Positions 20,736 through 32,984 of a stretch of 57,456 nt of DNA are shown in pieces (position 1 is the stretch's first letter; every line of letters begins with the position of its first letter). A program made the translations under genes and the position numbers. The notes below the pieces were generated by a model that did no database searches, was not told the origin of the DNA, and saw only the letters and a list, made by a program, of their open reading frames with translations. The stretch is from Guyanagaster necrorhizus (taxonomy: Eukaryota > Basidiomycota > Agaricomycetes > Agaricales > Physalacriaceae), in NCBI RefSeq assembly GCF_019112545.1, contig NW_025064890.1, positions 458,182 to 515,637 of the forward strand. The letters are read 5' to 3'.

Positions 20736-22501
20736 GTGGAGTGACAGGTGGCAATCATGACATTAGATGTATATCAAATCTTGATTGATATGGTGCCATC
20801 TGCTGGAGCTGGTTTTTCAGATGCCATTGGTTGTAACTCTGGATCACATATTCTATAGTGGCATACTGTAATATCTCCCTCTGTTCTTCTGTTTCTGCAT
20901 TAATATAGTTTTCCCATCTGTGATGCCAACCAGTTAGCATCATGCCATAAAAACATTATTTCCACCTCATATAAGTCTTGGTATTCTCCTGCTCTGTTCC
21001 TTTGTATCTTTTCTTCCAGGGCTTCTTCATCTGTATCTTCTCACATATAGTCAATAAACCTTTGTAGCTCCTCATTACTCTCTATTTTCTTGTCTTCCTC
21101 TTTATCATTGTTCTCCTTGTCCTTCTCAAGGAGAGAAGTGATAGGCCAGCCAAAGAGTGTCACTGAGGGTGGTTTGATAGGTACTAGGTCTGGCTGCTTC
21201 AAAGGTGGAGACATTGAAGACTGCTCTGAGACCATACCCAATGTTGTCATACCTATTGCCTCCAGTTGCTCATGCTGCCTCCAGTCTCTCACTATAGACA
21301 TGAAAGTTTTAGTAATATTCCTTGTCAAGAAATAATCAAGTGGCTTGGCTTCTGAGGTATCTTCTGAGTGCATGGTCAGAGACATGAGCATTGAGGAAAA
21401 CTCATAATCCATAAAAGGCAAGGACAGACTCATTATTCTCATTGATAGTGTCAGTGCTTGGGGTGTACCAAGAAGAGGGATACTCAAAGGTCTTAAAGCT
21501 GACAGCTTAAGGAAGGTAGGAGATTCTATCTCCAGTTTCTCTCTAATCAACTTCACTGGGAGTAATCAGGCTGTATGGCCCTGTCCAGAGGTCTGTCTCT
21601 ATGGGGTGGGTACTAGACTCTCAGAAGGGAGAGTGGGTTCTTTCAGTTTGTAGGTCTGAGGTATGGGAGCTGGAGATTTCCCACTTGGCTGCCTCAAGCT
21701 CTCATTGTCATTGATGATACTGTGCATTGTATACTTTGTTATCATGGAGGTTTTCTCTTTGAGTGAACTCAGCCTCAGAGAGGTTAAGATCATCAAAAAT
21801 CTCTTCACTGGCTGCACAGAGCTCTTCTGCTGTAAAGTCTTGCTGGTATCAGTTGATGATGTTGTCAACAGTAGGCCCCCAGCTTATATGCCTCTGTCTG
21901 GGCTTCATATCTCAGATATATTCTGTTCCTGGCTATAGGTGAGGGCTGGACTGTGGGGTGGTATATAGTGAGTCATATCTGAAGTTGGCTGGCAATGGGG
22001 TATGAGACTTTGAAGCCATCCTAGCAGCATCAAGAGAGTCCCTAGTAATATCTCCAAGCTCTCTATGTGGAGGTGAGGGATTGTCAGAGGGTGCATCATC
22101 AAAGAAGTTGTTGGGGACATTTTCATTCTCATGGTCAGATACCAGCAGTGGGACCTATGAGTTCTGGAATTTTGTGAGGCTAGGGTTGTAGTTTCTGTTG
22201 CTTCGAGAGGGTTGGAAGGAGAGAGATATCTGTGTCCCTCTTCTTTCTCAGGATCCTGTGGATTTATTTTTCCAGTGTCAGTTTGAGATATAGTTCAGGT
22301 CTGAGGCTGGACAGAGGTTCAGGAAGAGATTGGAATGTTGTAGAGGGAGAGGTTAGAGATGACATTTCTTAGGATTCATCATATATTCTGAAATTCTTAA
22401 TAGTGTCAGACTGTCCAAGCAGTAATCAATTGTCTTCTTCAGCAAAGCTGGATGATTACCAACAAGCCTAACAGTGTTCTGATGATGGATGTGAGGAGTT
22501 C
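20736..22501 (-). pseudogene. B2 long N-terminal gag-region ORF (minus strand)
   Basis: A 171-residue open stretch (21556-21041) carries the acidic KDKENNDKEEDKKIES segment and FIDYM motif that recur in B1 and B6. Further down is EQREILQYA, also shared. At the right end (22501 leftwards) the minus strand reads ELLTSIIRTLLGLLVIIQLC, the conserved hydrophobic helix. A3 inserted inside this helix-coding stretch, so the first codons of the ORF are found at 48294-48247. Function unknown. Confidence 0.65.
22497..22501. repeat. Left target-site duplication of A3 (AGTTC)
   Basis: AGTTC before the 5' LTR recurs exactly at 48242-48246 after the 3' LTR, 25.7 kb away. Joining the flanks restores the HKFFELL reading of B2. 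Confidence 0.93.
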
Positions 22502-22994
22502 TGTTACATGCATGCCACTGGCCTCCATATCACCTCAACCAATCACAAATTCAATCATACTACCCATCAGACTCTAGCTGCTTCCTATTACCTACTAATT
22601 TTATTTCACCATTATCATTTCACATCTGTATTTCACATTGTAATATCTAGACTCTGAACTCAGTAGTGAATATTGACATTGAAACCCAACAGAATCTGAC
22701 TCAGAATTAGCTACTATTAGTATATAAAGTCATGTATATCATTATAACTACTCAGTTTGAATATCAACTTGAATAGCTATTCACACTCTATGCTCACTTC
22801 AACTTTCCTCTATCTTGTCTGACAGACTCTGCTCTGAAGAATACCCTTCACTCCATCAACAGAACTCTATTCTGTCTATCCAAATCCTTAAGCCTGACTC
22901 AAGAGGGACATTGCTAATAGCTTTGTTGATGCCTATGCACTCTACCAGTCTCTGCACATGCACTCAAGCCTAGCTGATTGGCATGTTTCTAACA
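22502..22994 (+). repeat. 5' LTR of A3 (493 bp)
   Basis: TGTTACATG...TCTAACA. TATA box 22721-22728; predicted RNA start 22754-22764 (AGTTTGAATAT, decayed CpG). The matching primer site is ATATTTGAACT at 22997-23007. Confidence 0.94.
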
Positions 22995-23167
22995 GTATAT
23001 TTGAACTCAAATCCTTGAGTCAAACTTTTATCATATCCACCACATTTACTCAATCCACAGAAGCTGATCCTGAACAAATCCAGTCTATCCATCACAATAT
23101 ATTTTCTATGGAAGACATCTCATCATCTGCCTCAAAGGAATAACTAAGCCTTTTTAGATTGGCCTCC
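22995..23167 (+). pseudogene. A3 leader and gag start, cut by B1
   Basis: Leader with the self-complementary primer site, then the gag N-terminus homologous to A2 8763 onward. The start codon has become ATA. The last five bases CCTCC (23163-23167) are duplicated at 31845-31849 on the far side of B1. Confidence 0.85.
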
Positions 23168-23635
23168 TGTTATGATTTTTCCTTTCTTTTCCTCAAAATG
23201 ACCCCTATTTATACTTAGTCAGGGTGCTAGAACAAGTGCTTAAGACTGTGAGATAAAGACTTAGTCATCACAACTAGCCAAGTCCATCATTGTCTTTCAA
23301 TACAACAATGCTGCCCAACAATACACAATCAATCTTTTATGTATAGTAGTGATGCCCAAGAACAATGGGCACTAAGACAGAGATATGCACAATAAGTATG
23401 TGATATTATTAGCAAACCTTGTACAGTATTTAAGAAGCTCACTCTCACTGGTAAATCCTCAGCTTTGAGCTAAAGTTTATTCCATCTCATTCTACTCTTG
23501 AGCTAGTCACATAAAGCCTTGAAGCACAGGAAGTCAACACTAGTACATATAAGTGAACTCTAATGAAAGGCTTGAGCATGAAGCCATGTTAGTTTATCAC
23601 ATACTAAGTTGATCATGTGTGGCTTGAGCCTAACA
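23168..23635 (+). repeat. 5' LTR of B1 (468 bp)
   Basis: TGTTATGATTTTT...CCTAACA. TATTTAAG at 23427-23434 and, 34 nt on, AGCTTTGAGCTAA at 23461-23473, the predicted RNA 5' end. Confidence 0.94.
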
Positions 23636-23636
23636 A

Positions 23637-23649
23637 TTAGCTTGAAGCT
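23637..23649 (+). promoter_or_regulatory. Self-complementary primer-binding site of B1
   Basis: TTAGCTTGAAGCT, one base after the LTR, pairs with the LTR motif at 23461-23473 in 11 of 13 positions. The two mismatches are the two bases of a decayed CpG (TG here, CA-equivalent there). Confidence 0.68.
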
Positions 23650-23691
23650 TTCACCTTCTCTTTCTCAAGCCCAATTGTGCTGAGAAACCAA

Positions 23692-26500
23692 ATGCTCTCA
23701 TCCACTACTGCTGATCTTAATCACAACTTCTTTGAATTGATAGCTTCTATTATTGGAATGCTATTAGGGCTTTTAGCTATCATCATCCTTTTCTGTGGAT
23801 GATAATCAGTAACCACTTGGATAGTCAGGCACCATCAAGCATTCCAGCAAATCTATATTATCCTCTGGAACACAACTCCAGATTTACCTTTCTATAATAT
23901 TCCTGCCTCTCTCTGAACATCCTTCCAGCCACAGAGGCAACCTGTATCAGAAACTGAATATAGTGACCCGCCTTTGGGGAGCCTTCAGAAAGAAGAAGGA
24001 CCTCGATACTCCCCTTGATGACCTAGCAGAAACTGTGACCCTGCTTTCACAGAATTCTGGAACCCTTGGACAATGAATGTCACCCAGGAGCTCAAGGAGA
24101 TCTCCAGTGATGTCTCTTCAAATGCTTCCACCCTCAGCAATCCCATCTTCTCTAATGTCTCAGGGATTGGAAATCATGCTCAGGACTCTCTTGATGCCAC
24201 TCAGATGGCTTCAAGACCCCAGACAATCTCTGACCCCTCCCACCATTCTCTCTATGCTATCTCTGAGTCAAGCCTATCCATCAGCAGATTGGGGCTCAAC
24301 AATCTCTATGGAAGAATTGTCCACCAGGATTTCATGAATGTAGAGCTCACTATTGCTGTGGCAGAGGATTTCTAGAACTATCTTCATGTCAGGAGCCAGC
24401 CAGAGGCAGGAATAGCTAGCACAAGAGGAAGAATTGCCCAAGACAGAATTATACAACAAATTTTTCTGGACTGGGACCTTAGGGACCTCTTTAACTACAA
24501 CAATATGGTACAGCAGCAGCAGCAGAATTGAGCCTGGCAAGCAGAGGTCAAGCATGCTCAGGAGGAGCTTGCTGAATACATGTAGGCAGAAGCACAGCGA
24601 GAGTATGAAGAAGCCAGATATGATTGTCAAAGATGACAACAAGAACAACAAGAGAAGGCCACTAGATTGGGGTTGGCCTCCCTTAGTCACTATGGCCTCC
24701 AAACTGACTCCTCAGGATCTCTCTTCAGGAAGCCCAACTCAGAAACTGATCCATGGGCAGGATCAGACAGCACTATCACTAGAAATAAAGCCATCAGGAG
24801 AAGCTGAGTCACAGGAGACAGTGATCGCCTCTCTTTCCTCTAGTACCCTGCCAGAACTGATATTATTTCCTCTGACACTGACTCTGTCTTTGGAGCCTAT
24901 AAGCTCCAGGTATCTGATAATGCCTATGTCTTCAACTAAGCCCTCCACCGATTTCTGAGAAGTAGAGTTGCCCATTAGTTCTTTGATTCTGGGTTCCAAT
25001 GAAACTTCAGTCTCTATAGCCAAAAACTGGAGAAGGAAAGAGCATATAGTAGAACCTGATATAGTCAGCTCCGAAATCTCTCTATCTGTTATGCACATGC
25101 TGCTGGCCTCCGTGTCATCTCAACCAACCACAAATCCAATCATGCTACCCACTGGACTCTGGCTGCTTCCCATTACCTACCAATTTCATTTCACCATTAT
25201 CATTTCACATCTGTATTTCACATTGTAATATCTAGACCTTGAACTTGGTAGCGAATACTAACACCAGAACCCAATGGAACCCAACTCAGAATTAGCTACC
25301 ATTAGTATATAAAGCCATATACATTATCATAACTACTCAGTTCGAATATCAACTTGGATAAGCCATCTGCACTTTACATTCACCTCAACTACTCTCTATC
25401 TCATCTGTCGGATTTTGCTCTGAAGGATATTTCTGTTCACTTCCCTGACAGAACTCTGTTCCATCCATTCAGATCCTTGGGCTCCAACTCAAGGGTGACA
25501 TTACCAATAGCTTCATCAATGCCCACACACTCTGCCAGACTCTGTGCATGCACTCAGCCCACTCAATTGGCACATTCTTAACACTATCCAGCACACAACT
25601 CCTGGACCTGATCTGAGTACTGCTGGACCCAGCATCAGAACTGACAACAGGCTCTCTGGCAATCCTCAGACTAGCTGTCCTGTCCATCTATGACCCATCT
25701 ATTGGTTTTCTTCTTGAGGAAGAGGACAGCAGAGATGAGGGAGATAAGGAGAACAGTGAAGATCTCTTCAGACTCAAGCAATTTATGGAATACACAGCTG
25801 AAGAAACCAATGAAGAAGTATTAAGAGAGGAAATGAAATGAGAAAGAGGGAGGGAATATCAAGGACTATATGAGCAGAGGATACTCTTTTTATGGAGAGA
25901 TGCCCACTAGTAGACTATGCTCTTGGGACTAAAGTATAAAAATGCAGAAGATACTGAAAAAAGAGATATTTTACAGTATGCTGTAACAAAGTATGCCTGA
26001 GAGAAATATGGCTGATGGCATCCAGAAGATTCCCTCAAGCTGATACTCCCATATCAAACCAAAAACCAGCCAAAACCAATGCCAAGATCCCCACCTATCC
26101 TGCTAAAACAAGCTATTTACATAGCATCATCTATCTGCAGTCAGGCCAAAACATCAGACCCATCAATCTGAAGCATGGCAACTTGATTCATCAGAATCTG
26201 ATATCAGCTGAGTTCACTGACACCACAGCATGAGGGATTCCAGAATTCTTAGACAAACAAAGGCAGTTGACTTCTCAGAGGATAACCACCCTCCAATAAA
26301 GCAGAGACAAGCAGATCAGAGAAGGGCCCAGTGTGAGATAACCCCAAAGCAGTCCACCTAGGGTTCACCATATGAGATGGAGTAATTGTCCAAAAAGAGG
26401 ACAGACCTAAAGAGAGCCCAGTCGCCAATGATCACTCCCTTCACTCATTTTCAGGATCATTCACCACATGAGACCAACTCTCATTCAACTAATGGCCCAA
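23692..26500 (+). pseudogene. B1 long gag-region ORF with N-terminal hydrophobic helix
   Basis: ATG 23692 opens a frame of 36 codons ending at TGA 23800: MLSSTTADLNHNFFELIASI, then a continuous hydrophobic run to LLAIIILFCG. The homologous reading continues through stops with WIVRHH, TPDLPFYN and a Ser/Thr-rich segment (24073-24375 open, IGNHAQDSLDATQ). After the A6 LTR come the acidic region (about 25720-25790) and KRDILQYA (about 25950-25990). A (CAG)5 run lies at 24511-24525. The region resembles a long N-terminal extension of Gag. I do not recognise a named domain. Confidence 0.62.
25087..25583 (+). repeat. A6: solo family A LTR inside B1 (497 bp)
   Basis: TGTTATGCAC...CTTAACA, flanked by an exact CTATC duplication (25082-25086 and 25584-25588). 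No internal sequence, so the element was reduced by LTR-LTR recombination. It keeps several CpG (for example in the motif TTCGAA near 25342), which fits its place as the innermost insertion. Confidence 0.94.
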
Positions 26501-27480
26501 TCCCATGAGGCCTTTACCAGAAAACATAGCTGTTCTTCAATACCAACCTGATCTGCTTTGAAAGCTCTGCTCCTTTAAAGGGGCATCAGATAATATTGAC
26601 TGATTTCTGATTGACTGCGAACAATATTTCAAGGTCTATATTGGATATCTCAGAACCAATATGAACAAGATAGCCTTTGCTGCCTCCTACTTTGAAAAGA
26701 AAGCCAAGACCTGGTGGATCCTAATCTCTCTGAACTTCTGATCATCAACTTGGGAGCACTACTGATACCCTTGATGGCCAGTATTTAAACAAATGCTGAA
26801 TGACAAATTCATTGATCCAGCAGTGCAAGAAGTGCATAAACAGAAGATCAAAGAATATAAAATAAGAGATAAAGCCACTATAGATTATTTTAATGAGTTA
26901 GAGTGTCTTGTGAAACTTGCCAGAATTCAGGATGATATAGCAAATGATGGATGCATGGTCAAGACTCTCAAAAGAGGTGTCCCCTCTTTATATATCACAA
27001 TGATTTCAGCAATCGGCATCAAAGCATTGATGTCAGTCAGATACAACAAATGGAAGAAGCAGATTATTGAGATGTACAAAGAGTGACAAAGACAGAAAGT
27101 GAAGTCATCAACCCTCCAAGACTACATCAAGAAACCAACCCTGCCAACTCCAAATAAGCCAGAGCAAACTGCCAGAAAATTATTGGGACACCCAATGATC
27201 CCCTCTTATGGGAGCCAAAAAACTGAGACAGGAATGATCTATACAGAGACCAGAAAGCCAATGGACATCGATCAAATAAAGAAGAAAGGTAAATACTTCA
27301 ACTGTGGCCAAAAGGGGCACATAGCCAAAGATTGCCCAAAGAAAAAGGAAACACAAGAAGATATTCAGACACAGATCACTAAGTTATAAAAAGAAGATGA
27401 GAAACTTGGTAAAGAAACTAAGGTGAAGGAGGTAAAAGACAAGGCCAGCCAGTGAATGGTTTTATTGAGTCAGCTCAGAA
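26501..27480 (+). pseudogene. B1 Gag: capsid and CCHC knuckle
   Basis: Capsid region open at 26793-27086 (FIDPAVQEVHKQKIKEYKI, DYFNELECLVKLARI, WKKQIIEMYKE), typical of Ty3/gypsy Gag of fungi. The knuckle at 27294-27335 reads YFNCGQKGHIAKDC, with the first Cys changed to Tyr. A Lys/Glu-rich tail follows. Confidence 0.85.
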
Positions 27481-27639
27481 ATATGGTGTGTCTCCAACAG
27501 CTGCTGGTCAGACTGATAGCTCCTCTGTAGTTACAACTATGTATAAAGTGCATTCAAATATACCCACTATTACTCTACATACCCAAAAACCACAAAAAAA
27601 TGAGAAAACTCAAGCACCTCCAGGCTGAACAGGAGCAGA

Positions 27640-28420
27640 GGGCCCCAAAACTTGGCTCAAGCCATTTGACACTGAATAGACTTAGAGAGCCATCAGAGAT
27701 GCCAAAGACAAAGCAGCAGCAAAAGCCATGCTCAGAAACTGGGTCCATCGAATCCAAGCCAAAGAAGTAATTAATGAAATAGTGAAAGGGATAAAAAAAG
27801 CCAAATGATATCAAGCTCTGAAATAGCTCAATAAACTCTATGGACCATGAAAATTCATTCAATGGTCTAAAATGCCTAGACAAGATCTGCTTGCTAAAGC
27901 TCAAATCGAGACCCTTATATCCCGATCAATTCATGTAGTAACCACCTTAATCAATAGTGGTTACATCAGAAGCTCGATTAATCATACTTTTATTGATAAG
28001 CACCAACTCCCAACAAGGGCCACAGCAGCACCAATTCCAGTATATAATACCAACAGGACCAAAAACCAGGCTAGTTCAATTACTGAGTTCATAGAGCTTT
28101 GACTCATGATCAGTGATCATTCTGAACAAATTGACCTCGCAGTCATGGATCTTGAGACTAAGGAAGTCTTTCTTGGTCATGACTGGCTGATACACTACAA
28201 TCTGCTAATCAATTGGAAGACTGGGCAAGTTATATTTGCAAGATGCCAGTGTCAAAAAATTCCATTTGAATTGTCCAATGAAGATCCAGAAGATCAGTGG
28301 GATAAAGAAATAGAGGATGGGAAAACCATTCTTGCTATCAATCTCCAGCATGAACTACACATCCACACTATTCACCATGCTAATAATCTGGCCACTAAGG
28401 CAAACAAATGAAGGGAGGAA
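27640..28420 (+). pseudogene. B1 protease region
   Basis: Retropepsin-like core TLINSGYIRSSINHTFIDKH (about 27945-28005). The catalytic Asp is Asn; B3 retains LIDSG. It is followed by VFLGHDWLIHYNLLINWK (28160-28220), the conserved second half. Separated from RT by an acidic linker with DPEDQWDKEIEDG. Confidence 0.8.
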
Positions 28421-28429
28421 TAGACTTTT

Positions 28430-29340
28430 GAAGAAATAGTACCTGAATGAGCCTGTGACTTCAAGGACTTGTTCAAGAAGGAAAGCTTTGATAAACTACC
28501 AAAGCTGAAACCATGGGATCACACAATCGAACTGATCTCAAATGTCAATGCCAACCTTGATTGCAAAACCTATCCTCTCAGCAATAATAAACAGCAAGAA
28601 CTTGACAAGTTCTTGAATGAAAATCTATCCAGCAGACAAATTCAACTGTTGAAGTCCCTTATAGCATCACCATTCTTTTTTGTCAAAAAGAAGGATGATA
28701 AGCTCTGGCTGGTCCAGGACTATTGAAAGCTTAATGAAATGATGATCAAGAATCGTTATCCTCTTCTATTAATTTCAGAACTAATAAACAAGCTCTAAGG
28801 AGCTAAATATTACATTAAACTTGATGTCCATTGGGAATACAACAATGTCCACATTAAAGAAGAAGATGAATGAAAGGCTACATTCAGGATGAATTGGGGG
28901 CTGTTCAAACCAACAGTCATGTTTTTTGGGCTCACCAATTCTCCAGCAACATTCCAGTAGATGATGAATAATATATTCAAAGACCTCATCACCACTGGAA
29001 AGGTCACCATTTATCTTGATGATATTCTGGTCATATCTAAAACAAAGAAGGAGCACTGAAAACTAGTATGACAAGTGCTAGCACTAATGAGGAAACACAA
29101 ACTATTTCTCAAAGCAGAGAAGTGTGAATTCAAAGTGCTCAAAACTGAATACCTTAGAGTCATCATTAGTGAAGAAAGTATCCACATGAATCCCATCAAA
29201 GTGGTGGAGGTGATAGAGTGGCCAGAACCAACCAAAAAAAAAGAAGTTACAATCATTTCTCAGATTCACAAATTTCTACCAATGCTTCATCTGAGACTAT
29301 AGCAAAATTGTCCAGCTAATGATGCAATTGACTGGCAACA
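28430..29340 (+). pseudogene. B1 reverse transcriptase
   Basis: Reads LKPWDHTIELISNVNANLDC, FFVKKKDDKLWLVQDY, KLDVHWEYNNVHI and the intact catalytic box IYLDDILVIS (about 29009-29038), then EKCEFKVLKTEYL. Several in-frame stops and a small frame shift near 29245 inactivate it. Confidence 0.87.
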
Positions 29341-29800
29341 CTCTGTGGGCTTGGAGGCTCTCTCAACAGTCAGCCTTTGATGACCTAAAGTGATGACTCA
29401 CCAAGGATGTCATACTCATCATTCCAACTCAAAAAGAGAGATTTCAGATTAAAGCTGATTCCAGCAAGGGAGCTATTGGAGCTGTACTCTCCTAAGAACA
29501 GGACAAGAAATGGCATCTCATCGCATTTCTGTCCAAAGTGCTTACAGTCACTGAATGCAACTATGAGATCTATGATAAGGAACTCCTTGCCATCATGATC
29601 ACCCTTAAAGAATGGCAACATTATCTGATCGGAGCCATGGAGATCTTTGAGATCTGGACAGATCACCAAAATCTTCAGTACTTCTGACAACCTCAGAAAT
29701 TGAACTGCTGGCAAGCTAGATGGGTCATGGAACTCAGTCAGTACTAATATACCCTTCATCACAAAGTAGGGATGGCTAATAAGAAAGCTGACCTGCTTAG
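29340..29800 (+). pseudogene. B1 RNase H
   Basis: Reads FQIKADSSKGAIGAVLS (about 29440-29490), KHLIAFLSKVLTVTECNYEI with YDKELLAIM (about 29515-29600), and EIWTDHQNLQYF (about 29650-29686). Catalytic Asp and Glu positions are retained; stops occur after LS and before QPQK. Confidence 0.82.
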
Positions 29801-29989
29801 CCAACAAGGAGACCATGATCAAGGGGGGGCTAACAATGAAGGAGTAATGTTACTATGCTCTGAACATTTCAGGGCTATGATAATACCAACAGAGGAAGAA
29901 ATTTATGAGCACATCAAGAGCATGACTCATGATAATCACAAATGGGATCAATGAATAGCCCTGTCTCTTAATCATGAACAGGAAATGAC

Positions 29990-31345
29990 AAAGGAAGGGG
30001 GACTAATTCACTACAATGGACAAATCTATATTCCCCAAGATCAAAGGTTATGCAGTAAAATCATCACTATCTGCCATGATCATGCCACTGCTAGTCACCC
30101 CAGTATTACTAAGACTAAGAAACTGGTATTATGAGAATACTGGTGGCCCAAGATGGGAAATGACATTACTGCATACATCAAAGTATGCAAAGTCTGCCAA
30201 TGAGGCAAGTCATTCACACAGACCCAAGCTGCACTGCTCCATCTGAATGAGGTTCCATCATCACTATGGACTCATATTTCTGTCGATATGATCACCAGGC
30301 TATCAGATTGCAATGGTTATAATGTCATCATCATCATAGTTGATTGGTTCTCAAAAGCAATCATTCTGATTGCCTGCTCAACAGAACTGACTTCTGAAGA
30401 ATGAGCAAAAATCCTATGTGATGAGGTCTATGCCAAGTATGGTATGCCACAAGTAGTTATCTCAGATAGGAGATCTCAATTCATCTCTAAGTTCTTGGAC
30501 AACCTCTATTGCCTCCTAAACATCAAATGCAACACATCAACTGCCTATCACCTCCAGACTGATGGACAAACAGAATGTGCAAACCAAGAAGTTGAAAAGT
30601 ATCTCCAGTTATTTATTAACTATAGACAAGACAATTGGGTGGAATGGCTGATGCTCACCACCTTCCAACACAATAACCAAGTTCACTCAGCAACAGGAAA
30701 AACACTATTCTTTGTTAATCATAGATGATGTCCAAATATCACACAAATAGGATGATACTGAACTACTACCTCTGCATCCACAGACTTTGCCACTATGATA
30801 GCAAAGATCCATACAGAAACTAAGACCACCCTTGAAAGAGCTGCCACAACCATAAAAACCCAGTATGATAAACACCAATGGCAGGCCCATAAATACTCTA
30901 TCAATGATAAAGTATGGCTGGACACCACCAACCTTCATTTACCATGCCTCAAATGCAAGTTAGCAGACAAATGCACTGGCCCCTTCACAATTACCTTGAA
31001 GGTCAGTGCAAGCACATACAAGCTCTGACTACCACCCACTTGAAAAATCCACAATGTCTTTAATGAGACACTGTTGACTCTCTATATTGCTCCAGTATTC
31101 CTCAATCAGAGATAACCCCCACCTCCACTCCCAAACCTCATCGATGGTGAAGAACACTATGAAATCAACCAGATCTTAAACTATAAACTATGAAAAGTCA
31201 AAGCAAAGGGAGGTGAGATGATGACCATGGTTGACTATCTGGTCAGCTGAAAGGGATATGGTCCAGAATCCAATCAGTGGATAAATAAAAAACTCATAAG
31301 CACTGACAATGTGATACAGGACTACAAATTATCTCTAAATTAAGC
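29990..31345 (+). pseudogene. B1 integrase and chromodomain
   Basis: Zinc-binding region at about 30060-30210 (HDHATASHPS, CKVC), then the DDE core with all three acidic residues: ISVDMI (about 30280), VISDRRSQF (about 30457) and GQTECANQEVEKYL (about 30560-30605). A GPF-type segment follows at about 30900-31000 (KCTGPFTI). The chromodomain (about 31140-31340) reads GEEHYEINQILNYKL, YLVS, KGYGPESNQWINKKLI. Stops break the frame. Confidence 0.87.
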
Positions 31346-31376
31346 TATCAGGACGATGGTCTTAAGGAGAGAGTAA

Positions 31377-31844
31377 TGTTATGATTTTTTCTTTTTTCTC
31401 CTTGAACTAACCCCTATTTATGCTTAGTCAGAGTGTTAGAACAAGTGCTTAAGACTATAGGATAAAGACTTAGTCATCACAACTAGCCAAGTCTATCATT
31501 GTCTTTCAATGCAACAATGCTGCCCAACAACATACAATCAACCTTTTATGTATAGTAGTAACACCCAAGGACAATAAACACCAAGACAGAGATATGCACA
31601 ATAAGTATGTGGTATTATTAGCAAATCTTGTACAGTATTTAAGAAGCTCACTCTCACTGGTAAACCCCCAGCTTTGAGCTAAAGTTTATTCTATCTCATT
31701 CTACTCTTGAGCTAGTCACACAAAGCCTTGAAGCACAGAGAGTCAACACTAGTACATATAAGTGAACTCTAATGGAAGGCTTGAGTGCAAAGCCACATTA
31801 GTTTATCATATGCTAAGTTGATCACATGTGGCTTGAGCCTAACA
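31377..31844 (+). repeat. 3' LTR of B1 (468 bp)
   Basis: Same length as the 5' LTR, preceded by the purine tract AAGGAGAGAG (about 31363-31372) and followed by the target duplication CCTCC. Confidence 0.94.
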
Positions 31845-32492
31845 CCTCCAGTGTAGGACAATCTTCCTGTAGGAAAATCTACATCCACTCTAGCTTTATT
31901 GTCTGCCAACCTAATTATGATGATTTCTCTAATTCTTTTGATGCCACCAGCATTCCAACTAATGGAGTCTAACAGGCCAGCCTGATGTATGATGCCCAAA
32001 CTAACACCCTGATAGACCTCTTATCTCTGAACAATGTATATGGAAATTCAGACAGTCTAGACTCAGAGGGCAAAAATAAAGACACCTCTACTCATACTTC
32101 TATCTGATGAAAACTAGGTGGTAATCCACCAAACTCTTTTTCAGAAGGTCCAGAAGGTTCAGGCAGATCAGGAGGTCTAGGTGATCTCAATAGCCCTGTA
32201 GGAAACAACAACTCAAACCAGCAGAACATGTTCCTAGAATTCATGAACCTGTTATGAGGAGTCTCCACTTCTCTCAATAACCTTAAACCAGCCACCATTC
32301 ACACCAAAGTCAAGAAATCAGAATCATTCAACAGCTCTGACTCTTGCAAACTGAAGGCCTTCATTATCTCCCTTCAGTTGAACTTCAATGACAGACCTAC
32401 CACATTTACAACAGATGCTAGCAAAGTCAACTATGCTATTTCCTTTTTGACTGGCACTGTGCTTAACTGGTTTGAATCAGACATTCTTAATC
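31845..32492 (+). pseudogene. A3 gag, middle part between B1 and B3
   Basis: Continues the A3 gag exactly where B1 split it, with a Gly-rich linker (EGPEGSGRSGGLGD, about 32140-32185), NQQNMFLEFMNLL and the capsid start up to FESDILN. Matches A2 8885-9560. Decayed by stops. Ends with TAATC, the left half of the B3 target duplication. Confidence 0.85.
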
Positions 32493-32951
32493 TGTTAGAC
32501 TCAAGCATCATGTGAACAGAAACATGTGATAAACAAAAGCTGTCTCACACTTTGGACAGTTGTCTGAGTTCACTGATGCACTTCTTAAATAGTGTGTCAC
32601 AAGGCCAAAGGAATCAGCTTAAGAATAGAATAGTATAAATAAACTTTAGCTCAAAGCTGGAAATTTACCAGTGAAGGTGAGCCTCTTAAATACTGTACAA
32701 ATCTGGTTCTAAATATACTACTGCCAATTGTGTGTTGCTGAATCCTTTGTGTCCATTATCTTTGGGTGTTGTTACTGTATATAAAAGAGCAATCATGTGT
32801 TATCAGGCAATGCTTGTTACATTGAAAGACAATGATGAACTCAGCCTGTTGTGATGACTAAGCCATGTCTCACAGTCTTAAACACCTATGTTAGCACTCT
32901 GACTAAGCATAAATAGAGGTTAAAGTTAAGAAAAGAGTAAAAATTGTAACA
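32493..32951 (-). repeat. 3' LTR of B3 (459 bp)
   Basis: On the + strand TGTTAGACTCAAGC...TTGTAACA. The purine tract on the minus strand is the complement of 32952-32967 (CTTAAGAAGAGGGTAA). Confidence 0.93.
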
Positions 32952-32984
32952 TTACCCTCTTCTTAAGACCATCATTCTGATGGC

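Larger units (their letters stand above)
23168..31844 (+). mobile_element. B1: full-length family B chromovirus
   Basis: 8677 bp, with 468-bp LTRs at both ends and an exact CCTCC target duplication (23163-23167 and 31845-31849). Order: leader, long gag-region ORF, CCHC Gag, protease, RT, RNase H, integrase, chromodomain. Solo LTR A6 lies inside. Inserted in the gag of A3. Confidence 0.95.
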